Assembly: GCA_030646715.1 (NCBI GenBank)
Contig: JAUSLJ010000008.1
Location: 62,001 to 126,000, forward strand
Direction: 5' to 3'
DNA length: 64,000 nucleotides
Source of the DNA: Agitococcus sp.
GTDB lineage: Bacteria > Pseudomonadota > Gammaproteobacteria > Pseudomonadales > Moraxellaceae
This document shows, one piece after another, positions 38,497-50,330 of this stretch. Made by a program: the position numbers and the translations under genes. Under the pieces are notes generated by a model. It saw only the letters and a list, made by a program, of their open reading frames with translations. It was not told the DNA's origin and did no database searches. Numbering within the stretch: position 1 is the first letter of the stretch; each line of letters begins with the position of its first letter.

Positions 38497-39381
38497 CTAT
38501 GCTGACTTTTTGGCTCTATCTTTTTGACTTTGGCGCATACGAAAGCGTGCCTTTTGTTCATCTGTTGTTTGCTCAAAGCATGCATGACAACTGACTCCTT
38601 CTTCATAATGAGGATGCGTTAAATCTCCCTCAAATAAAGGATGGCCGCAACCAAAACACATACGCGTATGACCCAAATCAACACCATGACCCACACCTAC
38701 GCGCCGATCAAAAACGAAACACTCACCTTTCCATAAACTTTCTTCGGTCTGAATTTCCGCCAAATAATTCAGAATACCGCCTTTGAGATGATAAACTTCG
38801 CCAAAACCTTCTTGTAATAAATAGCTAGTAGATTTTTCGCACCGAATACCACCCGTGCAAAACATAGCGATTTTTTTGTCTTTGGCATCTTTTAAATGTT
38901 TTTCAACGTACTCAGGGAACTCACCAAAGGTTTTGGTTTGCGGATCTATCGCGCCTGCAAATGTTCCTGTTAAATATTCGTAATCATTGCGAGTATCAAT
39001 AATAATCACATCAGGTTGTTGAATAAATTCATGCCACTCTTTAGGCTGCAAATAATTACCGACTTGTTCGCGCGGATCGACATGCACTCCCAAGGTCACA
39101 ATTTCTTTTTTGAGTTTTATTTTCAGCCGCTTAAACGTATGCTCAGGAGCAAATGATTCTTTATACTCCATGTGGTTAAAACCCACACTTAGAAGATATT
39201 GATGCAGTATGTCAATTGCCGCGCGTGAGCCTGAGACCGTACCATTAATGCCTTCGGGAGCGACAATCAACGTCCCTAAAATACCCTGCTCTTTGCACAG
39301 AACTTTTAACTCTGCTTGCAATACCGCTGCATCAGCAACGACTTTAAATTGATATAATGCCGCAATAACGATTGCATCCAT
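38497..39381 (-). CDS. trhO: tRNA uridine(34) hydroxylase TrhO (rhodanese family)
   Basis: A 294-residue rhodanese-domain protein (former YceA, UPF0176) that makes 5-hydroxyuridine at the tRNA wobble position. Seen: N-terminal acylphosphatase-like domain (IVAPEGINGTVSGSR), rhodanese core VIIDTRNDYEYLTGTF and the active-site loop AMFCTGGIRCEKSTSYL with the catalytic Cys, and a C-terminal cysteine-rich tail CFGCGHPL...CHACFEQTTDEQK that may bind zinc. Single gene, convergent with the GyrI-like gene. Confidence 0.93.
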   Translation of the reverse strand: MDAIVIAALYQFKVVADAAVLQAELKVLCKEQGILGTLIVAPEGINGTVSGSRAAIDILHQYLLSVGFNHMEYKESFAPEHTFKRLKIKLKKEIVTLGVHVDPREQVGNYLQPKEWHEFIQQPDVIIIDTRNDYEYLTGTFAGAIDPQTKTFGEFPEYVEKHLKDAKDKKIAMFCTGGIRCEKSTSYLLQEGFGEVYHLKGGILNYLAEIQTEESLWKGECFVFDRRVGVGHGVDLGHTRMCFGCGHPLFEGDLTHPHYEEGVSCHACFEQTTDEQKARFRMRQSQKDRAKKSA

Positions 39382-39476
39382 AATGTACCTTTATACCTGT
39401 CAACGATCTGTTTGCTATCACGCAAGTGATAGTTTAGCTAAAATTATTTAATGCTCAATGACCCATACGACACAAT

Positions 39477-39962
39477 ATGACCACCAATAAACCGCTGACC
39501 ACACCGTGTGTAGGCTTATGTTCCACCGTCTTCGGCGACAGTGTTTGTCGCGGCTGTATGCGTTTTGTGCATGAGGTAATAGACTGGAATCGTTACAATG
39601 ACGAACATAAACAACTCGTATGGCAACGATTAGATGAGCATCTGTGGGTAATTTTACCACAAATAGTAAGGATTTATGACCCCAGAAAAATTATTGCTAT
39701 CGTGCAGCATCTGCATATTGCCCATGATGAACATAATATTTGGCGTTGTGTTTACGACTTAATTCGGGCGAGCGAAAAGCGTCATTTAACTTTAGATAAT
39801 TGTGGTTTTAAATTAAACAATGAATGGCAATTAAAAGACATTAATGAACGTTTATATCTTTTAGCAACAGCATATTATCAAAAAGACTTTTTACGAGCAG
39901 CGGCTACAATCAATCTTAACGAAGAAAAAGATGAGAGCGGCCAGTTGCCACTCTCACTTTAA
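39477..39962 (+). CDS. DUF1289 family protein with C-terminal extension
   Basis: A 161-residue protein. Residues ~10-55 are a DUF1289 domain with four Cys: TPCVGLCSTVFGDSVCRGCMRFVHE, followed by VIDWNRYNDEHKQLVWQRL. These Cys probably bind a metal or iron-sulphur cluster, an inference. Most DUF1289 proteins are under 100 residues; here another ~100 residues follow, with IAIVQHLHIAHDEHNIWRCV and a predominantly helical C-terminus I do not recognise. Divergent from trhO (95-base gap). Confidence 0.8.
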   Translation: MTTNKPLTTPCVGLCSTVFGDSVCRGCMRFVHEVIDWNRYNDEHKQLVWQRLDEHLWVILPQIVRIYDPRKIIAIVQHLHIAHDEHNIWRCVYDLIRASEKRHLTLDNCGFKLNNEWQLKDINERLYLLATAYYQKDFLRAAATINLNEEKDESGQLPLSL

Positions 39963-40000
39963 TCACCACAAGTCATATTGAAGTAATTTATCAATCACTC

Positions 40001-40627
40001 TTAATAGTGATAAACCGCGCTGACACCCAACACCATTGGATCAACAGTCAGCGAGCCAATATCCGCAGCACCAGTACCTGTATCTAAGGTTAAATCACTT
40101 TTGATTTTGACATAACGCAAATCGGCCGCTACGCCCCACTGACTATTAGGAATACGGTATTCAAAACCAACTGTTGCCGCTAGACCGAAACTGTCTTTAC
40201 CTCTGAGTTTAGCATTAGCAAGAACAATTTTTTCATCATAAACCAACGTATAGTTCAGACCTAAACCGACATAAGGCGAAAATGCCGCTTCAGGTGTAAA
40301 CAAATACTTTGCAGTAAATGTTGGTGGCAAATGTTTAAAACTGGCAATCTTGGTGTTTGTTAAAGAGTCTTTAACATCATGCTTAAAAGGAATAGCTAAC
40401 AACACTTCACCAACAATATTTGGTGCAAATTTGTACTCAATAGCAGGAGTAATACCCACTTCAGTACTTACTTCCGACTCAAAAGCACCGCCAGCTAAAG
40501 AACCATTATCGCCTTTTGGATTAATTTGGCTTACACCAATTTTGACTGTCCACGGTGATTCAGCCATTGCTGCCATGGGTGCAGAAACTAAAGAAGCCAT
40601 TGCTAAACACAATACTAAAGAACGCAT
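40001..40627 (-). CDS. ompW: OmpW family outer-membrane protein
   Basis: A 208-residue eight-stranded beta barrel. The signal peptide MRSLVLCLAMASLVSAPMAAMA is cleaved before ESPWTVKIGVSQI. Barrel segments: TEVGITPAIEYKFAPNIVGEVLLAIPF, SPYVGLGLNYT, and a C-terminal LGVSAVYHY with terminal Tyr. OmpW proteins form narrow hydrophobic channels. I chose the start ATG 40627 because AAGGGG is 8 bases upstream; ATG 40633 and 40645 are too close or overlap it. It is monocistronic, with a palindrome-containing promoter at 40720-40754. Confidence 0.88.
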   Translation of the reverse strand: MRSLVLCLAMASLVSAPMAAMAESPWTVKIGVSQINPKGDNGSLAGGAFESEVSTEVGITPAIEYKFAPNIVGEVLLAIPFKHDVKDSLTNTKIASFKHLPPTFTAKYLFTPEAAFSPYVGLGLNYTLVYDEKIVLANAKLRGKDSFGLAATVGFEYRIPNSQWGVAADLRYVKIKSDLTLDTGTGAADIGSLTVDPMVLGVSAVYHY

Positions 40628-40719
40628 TTTCATTTCCCCTTTCATAGACTAAAAAAAATTATTTCAAAATGTTTATAGGTTTAGGTTATGCCTACAACTC
40701 AAGAATGTCCATACTTTTT

Positions 40720-40750
40720 ATATGGCTATTCGCCTAAATAATAACCATAT
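40720..40750. promoter_or_regulatory. Candidate operator upstream of ompW
   Basis: Arms ATATGGCTAT and ATAACCATAT (one mismatch) with an 11-base spacer, overlapping the perfect palindrome AACCATATGGTT at 40743-40754. It lies ~95 bases upstream of the ompW ATG. No known regulator consensus was matched. Confidence 0.4.
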
Positions 40751-40854
40751 GGTTTATATGTCTATATTTTGTGATTGTTAAATATACGATTAATCTTATT
40801 AAAACAGTCTGGTATTTACACTTAGAGGTATTCTGCTAAAAAATTCTTGAGATA

Positions 40855-40888
40855 AAAAAACCGTAAGAATTTAGTCTTACGGTTTTTT
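40855..40888 (-). terminator. Intrinsic terminator of sucCD
   Basis: Stem AAAAAACCGTAAGA / TCTTACGGTTTTTT (14 bp, 6-base loop) 26 bases after the sucD stop on the minus strand. Confidence 0.88.
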
Positions 40889-40913
40889 AATTCTATGACG
40901 TGTTAGAAGGTGT

Positions 40914-41792
40914 TTACTTCCAACCAGTCACTTCAGCAATAGCCTTGCCTAATTCAGCAGGATTAGCCACTGTTTTAACACCAGCAGCTTCAAGGGCAGC
41001 AAACTTCTCTGCTGCTGTACCTTTACCACCAGAGATAATCGCGCCCGCATGACCCATACGCTTGCCCGCAGGAGCAGTTACACCAGCGATATAGGAAACA
41101 ACTGGCTTGGTAACATTAGCTTTAATAAACGCCGCTGCTTCCTCTTCAGCTGATCCACCAATTTCACCGACCATAATAATGGCTTCAGTTTGTGGATCAT
41201 TTTGGAATAAAGCTAAAGCATCAATAAAGGTCATACCTGGAATGGGGTCGCCACCAATACCAATACAGGTACTTTGACCAAAACCTAAATCAGTGGTTTG
41301 TTTCACTGCTTCGTAAGTCAAAGTACCAGAACGGGACACGATACCAACTTTACCCGGTAAATGGATGTGACCCGGCATAATACCGATTTTCGATTGACCT
41401 GGTGTGATGATACCTGGGCAGTTAGGGCCGATCATACGTACATCACCTTTACGGACGATGTATTCTTTGACATATAACATATCAATTGTTGGCACACCTT
41501 CGGTGATACAAACGACTAATTTAATGCCCGCATCAACCGCTTCCAGAATCGCATCTTTACAAAGAGGAGCTGGCACATAAATAACAGTCGCTTCTGCGCC
41601 TGTTTTGGCCACAGCTTCAGCAACCGTATCAAATACTGGCAAACCTAAATGGGTTGTGCCGCCTTTACCCGGTGTTACGCCACCGACCATGTTCGTACCG
41701 TAAGCAATGGCTTGTTCGGTATGCAAATTACCTTGAGAACCAGTAATACCTTGGCAGATAACTTTGGTGTTTTTATCAATTAGAACGCTCAT
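40914..41792 (-). CDS. sucD: Succinyl-CoA synthetase subunit alpha
   Basis: A 292-residue subunit carrying the CoA-binding N-domain ([21 protein letters not shown]) and the phosphohistidine loop [19 protein letters not shown] near residue 246. With SucC it makes ATP or GTP from succinyl-CoA. The sucC stop is 14 bases upstream. Length matches E. coli (289). Confidence 0.96.
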   Translation of the reverse strand: MSVLIDKNTKVICQGITGSQGNLHTEQAIAYGTNMVGGVTPGKGGTTHLGLPVFDTVAEAVAKTGAEATVIYVPAPLCKDAILEAVDAGIKLVVCITEGVPTIDMLYVKEYIVRKGDVRMIGPNCPGIITPGQSKIGIMPGHIHLPGKVGIVSRSGTLTYEAVKQTTDLGFGQSTCIGIGGDPIPGMTFIDALALFQNDPQTEAIIMVGEIGGSAEEEAAAFIKANVTKPVVSYIAGVTAPAGKRMGHAGAIISGGKGTAAEKFAALEAAGVKTVANPAELGKAIAEVTGWK

Positions 41793-41806
41793 TATCAGGC
41801 CTCCGA

Positions 41807-42964
41807 TTACACTTGTTTAACGACTAATTCGCCAGCTTCATTTAAGGAGGTGGCTGCAATGATGTTCAAACCACTTTCACGTAGTTTCTGTGCGCCTAAC
41901 TCGGCGTTGTTACCTTCTAAACGGACAACCACAGGCACTTTCACACCTACTTCTTGTACGGCTCCGATAATACCTTCAGCAATCATGTCACAACGGACGA
42001 TACCACCAAAGATATTAACCAATACCGCTTTAACAGCACTGTCGGATAGAATGATTTTGAACGCTTCAGTGACACGTTCTTTCGTAGCACCGCCACCAAC
42101 GTCCAAGAAGTTAGCAGGCTGGCCACCTTTGAGTTTGATGATGTCCATCGTCGCCATTGCCAAACCAGCACCGTTAACCATACAACCAATGTTACCTTCT
42201 AAAGCAACATAGTTTAGTTCCCACTCAGCAGCACGACGTTCACGATCATCTGATTGGCTTGGGTCGTCCATTGCTTTTAATTTGGGTTGACGGAAAATAG
42301 CGTTGGAATCAACGACAATTTTGGCATCTAAACAATGTAAGTTGCCTTCTTTAGTAACAACTAAAGGATTAACTTCAATCATCGCCAAGTCACACTCTTC
42401 AAACATTTTGGCCAAACCTAAATAGATTTTGACGAATTGTTTGGTTTGAGTGGCATTCAAACCTAATTTTCCTGCGACTTCACGACCTTGATACGCTTGT
42501 GCGCCAATTAACGGGTCGATGGTGACTTTGAAAATTTTCTCAGGAGTTTCGTGGGCAACTTTTTCAATTTCCACGCCGCCTTCAGTCGAGGCCATGAACA
42601 CGATGCTACGACTAGCACGGTCAACAACTGCGCCTAAGTACAACTCACGGGCGATGTCAGTACAGGTTTCAACCAAAATCTTATTAACAGGTTGGCCTTT
42701 GCTGTCTGTTTGGTAAGTCACCAAACGTGTGCCTAATTGCGCTTTGGCAAATGCTTCTACTTCGTCTAAGGTTTTAACGAGTTTGACACCACCTGCTTTA
42801 CCACGACCACCAGCGTGTACTTGAGCTTTAACCACCCAAACATCGCCACCAATTTGTACGGCTGCTTGACGCGCTTCTTCGGGTGTGGACGCAGCGTAGC
42901 CTTTAGAAACGGGTAAACCGTATTCGGCAAAAAGCTGTTTCCCTTGGTATTCGTGTAAATTCAT
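41807..42964 (-). CDS. sucC: ADP-forming succinyl-CoA synthetase subunit beta
   Basis: A 385-residue ATP-grasp subunit: [64 protein letters not shown], and the C-terminal CoA ligase-type domain [19 protein letters not shown]. It starts 85 bases after the lpdA stop, past a hairpin at 43021-43043, and is coupled to sucD. Confidence 0.96.
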   Translation of the reverse strand: MNLHEYQGKQLFAEYGLPVSKGYAASTPEEARQAAVQIGGDVWVVKAQVHAGGRGKAGGVKLVKTLDEVEAFAKAQLGTRLVTYQTDSKGQPVNKILVETCTDIARELYLGAVVDRASRSIVFMASTEGGVEIEKVAHETPEKIFKVTIDPLIGAQAYQGREVAGKLGLNATQTKQFVKIYLGLAKMFEECDLAMIEVNPLVVTKEGNLHCLDAKIVVDSNAIFRQPKLKAMDDPSQSDDRERRAAEWELNYVALEGNIGCMVNGAGLAMATMDIIKLKGGQPANFLDVGGGATKERVTEAFKIILSDSAVKAVLVNIFGGIVRCDMIAEGIIGAVQEVGVKVPVVVRLEGNNAELGAQKLRESGLNIIAATSLNEAGELVVKQV

Positions 42965-43020
42965 TGCTTCACCTTTTTATTTAACTGTTAAGCGCGTGTT
43001 GCGCTTTGCTTAACAAACAA

Positions 43021-43043
43021 AAAGTGCGGGGTCACCGCACTTT
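43021..43043 (-). terminator. Hairpin between lpdA and sucC
   Basis: Minus-strand 9-bp stem (AAAGTGCGG / CCGCACTTT) with a 5-base loop and TTGTTTG after it, 7 bases past the lpdA stop. A second dyad (GTTAAGC / GCTTAAC) is at 42987-43014. The pair could attenuate sucCD relative to sucAB-lpdA. Confidence 0.6.
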
Positions 43044-43049
43044 CGTTGA

Positions 43050-44489
<1,440 letters not shown>

Positions 44490-44507
44490 TTAAAGTCCTA
44501 TTTTTTG

Positions 44508-44603
44508 AACCCTCTCCCCAGCCCTCTCTTTGAGGGAGACGACTGCGAGGATGCAGTCGATAGAGCAACGCAGGAGCAGATGCCGAGAGTTAGAGTGAGG
44601 GTT
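44508..44603. repeat. Dispersed inverted repeat between sucB and lpdA
   Basis: A 96-base element with terminal inverted ends (AACCCTCTCC-type at 44508 and GTGAGGGTTT at 44594-44603) and internal CCCTCT/GAGGGA and GACTGC/GCAGTC pairings. CCCTCTCC...GAGGG elements of this sort occur as multi-copy noncoding repeats in some bacterial genomes. It lies within the sucB-lpdA transcript spacer. Confidence 0.6.
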
Positions 44604-44609
44604 TAACTA

Positions 44610-45821
44610 TTACAAATCTAACAACAACAAAGCTGGATCTTCTACCAAGTCCTTAATCGTTACCAAAAAGCTTACTGCTTCTTTACCATCAATTAAACGG
44701 TGGTCATACGATAACGCTAAATACATCATTGGCAGAATCACCACCTCACCTTTAACCGCCATTGGACGGTCTTGGATTTTGTGCATACCCAAAATAGCGG
44801 TTTGTGGTGGATTTAATAACGGTGTTGATAACAACGAACCAAAAACTCCGCCATTAGAAATGGTAAATGTACCGCCCGTAATATCATCTAACGACAATTT
44901 ACCTTCTTTGGCTTTTTTGCCGTATTCAAGAATATTTTTCTCAATTTCGGCTAAGTTCATACGCTCCGCATCACGGACAATCGGCACCACCAAACCACGA
45001 TCGGAAGAAACTGCCACGCCAACATCATGGTAACCATGATAAACAATGTCATTGCCATCTAACGAGGCATTTACCGCAGGGAAACGTTTTAAAGCTTCAA
45101 CCGCTGCTTTCACAAAGAACGACATAAAACCTAAACGTACACCATGACGTTTTTCAAAACGCTCACCGTAGGCTTTACGCATTTCCATAATCGGTTTCAT
45201 GTTGACTTCGTTAAAAGTCGTCAACATCGCAGTGCCTTGTGCCGCTTGCAACAAACGCTCGGCGACTTTGGCACGTAAACGCGTCATTGGCACACGTTTT
45301 TCGATACGTTCACCCACCGCTAAACTCAAGGCAACAGGCTGAACTGCGGCGGCTGGCGCAGCAACAGGAGCTGGTGCGGATAAATGTGTTGCCACATCTT
45401 CCTTAGTAATACGACCACCACGACCTGATCCTGCAATTTGACTCGCATCTAATTGATTTTCTGCGACTGCTTTACGCACCGAAGGGGCTAAATCGGTGTT
45501 TGTCGTTGCTGCTGGTGAAGATGAAACAACTGCCGCAACAGGCGCGGCCGAAGCGGAAGCTGTGGTTGCGGTTAATGTGGCTGTACCTGTTTCAAAAATG
45601 GCCAATGTTTCTTGACTGAGAACCGTATCGCCCTCTGCTTTGATAATTTGCGACAGAAACCCATCCGCAGGAGCAACGACTTCTAAGACAACTTTATCGG
45701 TTTCAATATCGACAATCACTTCGTCGCGTGTGACTTTATCGCCCACTTTTTTATGCCATGTTGCCACCGTGCCATCGGCAACGGATTCAGGGAATAGCGG
45801 AGCTTTAATATCAATAGCCAT
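44610..45821 (-). CDS. sucB: Dihydrolipoyllysine-residue succinyltransferase (E2o)
   Basis: A 403-residue E2 core. One lipoyl domain (residues ~1-75) with the lipoyl Lys in [11 protein letters not shown], a proline/alanine linker, the E3/E1-binding domain (~110-145, [14 protein letters not shown]...[13 protein letters not shown]), and the acyltransferase domain ending [18 protein letters not shown] with the catalytic His and Asp. It follows sucA by 5 bases. Confidence 0.96.
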   Translation of the reverse strand: MAIDIKAPLFPESVADGTVATWHKKVGDKVTRDEVIVDIETDKVVLEVVAPADGFLSQIIKAEGDTVLSQETLAIFETGTATLTATTASASAAPVAAVVSSSPAATTNTDLAPSVRKAVAENQLDASQIAGSGRGGRITKEDVATHLSAPAPVAAPAAAVQPVALSLAVGERIEKRVPMTRLRAKVAERLLQAAQGTAMLTTFNEVNMKPIMEMRKAYGERFEKRHGVRLGFMSFFVKAAVEALKRFPAVNASLDGNDIVYHGYHDVGVAVSSDRGLVVPIVRDAERMNLAEIEKNILEYGKKAKEGKLSLDDITGGTFTISNGGVFGSLLSTPLLNPPQTAILGMHKIQDRPMAVKGEVVILPMMYLALSYDHRLIDGKEAVSFLVTIKDLVEDPALLLLDL

Positions 45822-45826
45822 GTTCT

Positions 45827-48682
45827 TTAATCCTTATTGCTGGTGAGCGGTGCTGGGTTTAACGCATCTGCTACTAATGCAGCTTGCTGTTTTGCATGAA
45901 GATAAGGCGAACCACACGCAGGGGCTGCCGATGCTGGACGACCTGTATAACGAATATCAATGCTGGATTTCCACGCCGCAGATACGCGTTGAAAACGATG
46001 CCGTGTGCTATACCAAGCACCTTGATTCATCGGTTCTTCTTGACACCAAACGGCACTGGTCGCGTTGCTGTAAGGCTTCAAAACCTCAATCAATTTGTCT
46101 TCAGGGAAGGGATATAACTGTTCAATACGCACAATTGCCACATCATGACGGCCAGACTCACGACGTTTTTCTAACAAGTCATAATAAACCTTGCCACCAC
46201 AAAGAATGACGTGAGTCACTACTTCTGGTTGAATCGCATCAATTTCAGGGATAACCGTTTGAAAACCACCTGTTGTTAACTCATCCAACGTCGATGTTGC
46301 CAATTTATGACGTAACAAACTTTTGGGAGTCATGACAATTAATGGTTTGCGTAATGGACGCACGGCCTGACGACGCAACAAATGGAAAATTTGCGCGGGT
46401 GTCGTTGGCGTACAAACTTGCATATTGTGTTCAGCACATAATTGCAAGAACCGCTCTAAACGGGCTGACGAATGCTCAGGGCCTTGGCCTTCAAAACCGT
46501 GTGGTAACAACATCGTCAAGCCACAAATACGCTCCCACTTGGTTTCACCACTACAAATAAACTGGTCAATCACCACTTGCGCGCCATTGGCAAAGTCACC
46601 GAACTGCGCTTCCCAAATAATCAACGAATTAGGATAAGTCGTGGCATAACCATACTCAAACGCCAACACCGCCACTTCTGACAACAAAGAATCATAAAGG
46701 GCAAAACGGGGCTGGATGGGGCTTAACTGACGTAATGGCACATAAGTCGAGGCATCTTTTTGACTATGCAATACAGCATGACGATGGGAGAATGTTCCAC
46801 GACCCACATCTTGACCTGTTAAACGCACCAAGAAATCTTCATTAAGCAGCGTGGCATAGGCCATCACTTCCGCCGCACCCCAGTTTAAATCCATGTTGCC
46901 TGACCACATTTGTACGCGGTCATCTAACACTTTTTGTACTTGCCGTTGAACGCCAAAACCTTCAGGCAATACTTGCATTTTTGCGGCTAAGGCTTGTAAT
47001 TGTTCACGAGGAACACCCGTAGGCCAATCATCTTGCAATTTATGGCCTAAATACGGAGTCCAATCGACGTGTAAGGCTTTGTTGGGCTCACGCACTAAGG
47101 ACTTAACCACGTGCTGACCATCTTCCAATGCTTGACGATAATCTTCAACCATCGTTTCCGCTTCACCACGAGTCAACACTTTATCAGCCACTAATTTATC
47201 GGCATACAAAGTACGTGTCGTCGGTAGCTTGGCAATCACTTGATACATTAACGGCTGCGTTGATGACGGTTCATCGGCTTCGTTATGACCGCGACGGCGA
47301 TAACACATCAAATCAATCACCACATCTTTCTTAAATTCCATACGAAAATCTAAGGCCAATTGGGTGATGAATAATACTGCTTCGGGATCGTCGCCATTGA
47401 CGTGAAAAATCGGGGCTTGCACCATTTTAGCAATGTCAGTGCAGTACTCGGTTGAACGGGCATCTTCACGCTTGCTGGTGGTAAAACCGACTTGATTATT
47501 GATGATGATGTGAATCGTGCCACCCGTGGTATAACCGCGAGTTTGTGACATTTGAAAAGTTTCCATCACCACGCCTTGACCTGCAAAAGCAGCATCACCA
47601 TGAACAATGACAGGTAATACTTTTTTGCCGCCGACATCTTCACGACGTACTTGGCGCGCACGCACCGAACCTTCAACCACAGGCGAGACAATTTCTAAAT
47701 GGGACGGATTAAACGCTAAGGCGAGATGCAGTTCACCCGTTGCCGTCATGACATTCGACGAATAACCTTGATGATATTTGACATCGCCCGAACCGTATTT
47801 ATTAACGGGTTTACCTTCAAATTCATCAAACAAATCAGCAGGGTTTTTACCCATGCTGTTGACCAATAAATTTAAACGGCCACGATGCGCCATACCAATC
47901 ACAATTTCTTGTGTGCCCAAGCTGCCAGCACGTTGAATAATTTCATCCACTAAAGGAATAAAACTTTCACCGCCTTCTAAACCAAAGCGTTTTGCACCAA
48001 CGTATTTATTACCTAAGAATTTTTCTAAGCCTTCTGCGGCTGTGAGTCGTTCTAAAATATGTTTTTTAGTATCTGCCGAAAAGTTGGGATTACCACGAAC
48101 CCCTTCTATGCGACTTTGAATCCAGCGTTTTTCGGCGGTATCAACAATGTGCATATATTCTGCACCAATGGATGCACAATAAATGGCTTCCATCGCATTG
48201 ACCATTTCACCTAAAGTCGCTTCTAGCTTATTAATAGCCAAATTACCTGTTTGAAACACGGTATCAAAATCCGAACGCGATAAGCCATGAGCCGCTAACT
48301 CTAAGTCAGGCACATGCTCACGCTCCATCAATCCTAGTGGATCTAATTTTGCTTTTTGATGACCCCGATTACGATACGCCGCAATCAGTTGCAACACACC
48401 CACTTGCCGTTTTTCGTGTTCGGTACTGACGCTACTGACCGCCATCGGTTGTACACGGGTACTATTACGCGCTAACAATAAAAACTGTTCCCGCACATTT
48501 TTGTGCGGCATATCGGCTTGAGAACCATTGGTTCGCGGTAACTTCTCGAAATAATCGCGCCACTGCTCCGAAACGGACTGAGGAGCCATTAAATACTGCT
48601 CGTACAGGTCTTCTACATACGCTGCATTTTCGGCAGAAAGCTGCGAAGAGCTTATCTGCTGTTGCATTAAGCCATTTTGCAT
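45827..48682 (-). CDS. sucA: 2-oxoglutarate dehydrogenase E1 component
   Basis: A 951-residue thiamine-diphosphate enzyme. N-terminal E2-binding stretch ([20 protein letters not shown]), then [32 protein letters not shown], the ThDP/Mg motif [13 protein letters not shown], and the C-terminal half with [25 protein letters not shown]. It is the first gene of sucA-sucB-lpdA-sucC-sucD. The upstream 602 bases hold its promoter; no sdhCDAB or gltA is nearby. Confidence 0.97.
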   Translation of the reverse strand: MQNGLMQQQISSSQLSAENAAYVEDLYEQYLMAPQSVSEQWRDYFEKLPRTNGSQADMPHKNVREQFLLLARNSTRVQPMAVSSVSTEHEKRQVGVLQLIAAYRNRGHQKAKLDPLGLMEREHVPDLELAAHGLSRSDFDTVFQTGNLAINKLEATLGEMVNAMEAIYCASIGAEYMHIVDTAEKRWIQSRIEGVRGNPNFSADTKKHILERLTAAEGLEKFLGNKYVGAKRFGLEGGESFIPLVDEIIQRAGSLGTQEIVIGMAHRGRLNLLVNSMGKNPADLFDEFEGKPVNKYGSGDVKYHQGYSSNVMTATGELHLALAFNPSHLEIVSPVVEGSVRARQVRREDVGGKKVLPVIVHGDAAFAGQGVVMETFQMSQTRGYTTGGTIHIIINNQVGFTTSKREDARSTEYCTDIAKMVQAPIFHVNGDDPEAVLFITQLALDFRMEFKKDVVIDLMCYRRRGHNEADEPSSTQPLMYQVIAKLPTTRTLYADKLVADKVLTRGEAETMVEDYRQALEDGQHVVKSLVREPNKALHVDWTPYLGHKLQDDWPTGVPREQLQALAAKMQVLPEGFGVQRQVQKVLDDRVQMWSGNMDLNWGAAEVMAYATLLNEDFLVRLTGQDVGRGTFSHRHAVLHSQKDASTYVPLRQLSPIQPRFALYDSLLSEVAVLAFEYGYATTYPNSLIIWEAQFGDFANGAQVVIDQFICSGETKWERICGLTMLLPHGFEGQGPEHSSARLERFLQLCAEHNMQVCTPTTPAQIFHLLRRQAVRPLRKPLIVMTPKSLLRHKLATSTLDELTTGGFQTVIPEIDAIQPEVVTHVILCGGKVYYDLLEKRRESGRHDVAIVRIEQLYPFPEDKLIEVLKPYSNATSAVWCQEEPMNQGAWYSTRHRFQRVSAAWKSSIDIRYTGRPASAAPACGSPYLHAKQQAALVADALNPAPLTSNKD

Positions 48683-49284
48683 GGTGTATCTCGCTCAAAA
48701 AAACAGGTGGACTGTTTTTGCATTCCTTCATCTTACGATACGCAAACGACGGGGTAAGCCACTTGCAACCATAGTCGAACCAGATGTTTCGCGGACGACC
48801 GTTTCTTGTTGGATGTTTTTAGCTGTTTACAGACAAAAACAACCAGTAACATAGAATACCGCTTTTAGAGCCTATACAGTTGTATAGCTTTGGATATTCA
48901 GTCAGCTACCAGCACTAGCAGAGACTAAGCAAAAAATAACGGGAAATAAAGAGACAAGTGCGACAAAACTCGCTTTTCTTGACCTACCGACGTTAGTAGG
49001 ATTTGGAAGGGCTTAAAACTTGAACGTATTAGAGTAAAAACTCAAAATATCAATGCCATCAAGGGTGATAACAGCGAAAGTAGTCACTGATACGACACTT
49101 AAATTGGGCGCGTTATGATAGTACGAATATCGCAGAACAGCAATAAAATGTGGCGTAGCGCATTGAAAACGCGAGCGAGAAACAGATGAAATTTTGCCTT
49201 TAGTGACCAAACACAAGGGGGTTTCTATACTATAGAATATCATTGACACTCAAAGTGCCGTAATCTTGCTAAGGAATAACCATT
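48683..49284. other. 602-base intergenic region upstream of sucA
   Basis: It separates the divergent sucA (-) and Mpo1-like (+) genes. The only structure found is a dyad CTATACA / TGTATAG at 48872-48887, about 190 bases upstream of sucA. The frame across 49013-49249 lacks a ribosome-binding site and codon-like composition, so I do not call it a gene. No RNA gene was recognised. Confidence 0.5.
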
Positions 49285-49596
49285 ATGTTACCGATTCAAC
49301 TAAACTCGGAATGGAGCCAATTGATGACACAATATCAAGAGGATCACCAAAACCCACGCAACCAGTTTTGCCATAGCATTGGCATTCCTTTGATTGCAGC
49401 TTCTTTGCCTATTGGTGCAACGATTGTTGGCTTACCCATCGCTGTGCCGATGTTTACGGTTGGTTGGGGCTTTCAGTTTATTGGCCATTATTTTGAAGGC
49501 AAAAAACCGTCTTTTACTGAGGATCGTCGTCAACTTGTGGTGGGTGTTTTGTGGTGGACACAAAAGATGGGATTGAAGTTGGTGAAAACCGAATAA
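49285..49596 (+). CDS. Mpo1-like (DUF962) protein
   Basis: A 103-residue small protein of the DUF962/Mpo1 family. Seen: DHQNPRNQFCHSIGIPLIAAS and VGWGFQFIGHYFEGKKPSF, carrying the conserved His residues that bind iron in yeast Mpo1, a dioxygenase that alpha-oxidises 2-hydroxy fatty acids. Two hydrophobic helices are predicted. Single gene. Activity in bacteria is an inference. Confidence 0.82.
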   Translation: MLPIQLNSEWSQLMTQYQEDHQNPRNQFCHSIGIPLIAASLPIGATIVGLPIAVPMFTVGWGFQFIGHYFEGKKPSFTEDRRQLVVGVLWWTQKMGLKLVKTE

Positions 49597-49701
49597 ATCG
49601 AATTGCTCGGAGCTGGTGATAATAATGAGTACTTCATGCTGAAGCGCAGTTCGCATCCATTAGTTAGAGGTTACCAGCGCACCAACTGACTCGCACTGAT
49701 A

Positions 49702-49730
49702 ATTCTATCAACAACATACGTTGATAGAAT
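49702..49730. repeat. Perfect inverted repeat downstream of the TPR gene
   Basis: 11-bp arms (ATTCTATCAAC / GTTGATAGAAT) around the loop AACATAC, 8 bases past the stop of the minus-strand TPR gene and 106 bases past the Mpo1-like gene. It lacks a T-run and so is either a weak terminator or a mobile-element remnant. Confidence 0.5.
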
Positions 49731-49737
49731 TTAGGAA

Positions 49738-50142
49738 TCACCTATTCTCTGATAGTTCCATATAAGTTGTCGCACGCTCCCACGTTGGATCCAATTCACT
49801 TGCTTTTTTAAAGTTTAAATAAGCCTTTTTAAAATCCCCTTCTTGATATTGAATTCGCCCAAGATAGTAATAGGCATACTCGTCATTTGGGTGCGTAGTT
49901 ATTCTATTGTTAACTTTTGCTCTCAGTATTTCTATTTCATTTTTAAGGTAATGCTCTTCATACTGAGTAGACAAACTGATTTGATCTAAACCCTTATCAA
50001 TTTTATTAATTTCTTCCAAAGTATCAGGAATCTGCAACAAAATAGCAGACTCAAGTAATGTTGAAAGAATTATAACTATGGTTGACGCCCAGATAGCGAT
50101 AGTTAATTTTTTTGACTCACAAGAAACCATAAACACACTCAT
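49738..50142 (-). CDS. Small membrane-anchored TPR-like protein
   Basis: A 134-residue protein with one N-terminal membrane segment (LTIAIWASTIVIILSTLLES, residues ~13-32) and a C-terminal tetratricopeptide-like pair: DEYAYYYLGRIQYQEGDFKKAYLNFKKASELDPTWERA. The middle is a coiled-coil-like region (DTLEEINKIDKGLDQ). ATG 50142 or 50130 are both possible; neither has a strong ribosome-binding site. I do not recognise a family. It looks like an accessory gene of the non-core stretch. Confidence 0.6.
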   Translation of the reverse strand: MSVFMVSCESKKLTIAIWASTIVIILSTLLESAILLQIPDTLEEINKIDKGLDQISLSTQYEEHYLKNEIEILRAKVNNRITTHPNDEYAYYYLGRIQYQEGDFKKAYLNFKKASELDPTWERATTYMELSENR

Positions 50143-50330
50143 TTTTTGTAAATTTTTACTAACAACTTAGTTTAGGTTGAGAACTGCAGGACACAAATAA
50201 TGATATTTATATCCCGCAAAAAACTAAAAGCTCATTGCAAGTCTAAATCCAAGATCGGCACCAGTTCGGTTGGGTGCTTGTCTCAGTTGTCGAGCCAATT
50301 AGACAAAACAGCGAACGGTTGAGCGAGACA

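Noticed and set aside
49013..49249. 78-codon frame on the minus strand in the sucA upstream region
   Set aside because: No ribosome-binding site, no recognisable domain and irregular composition; likely noncoding DNA.
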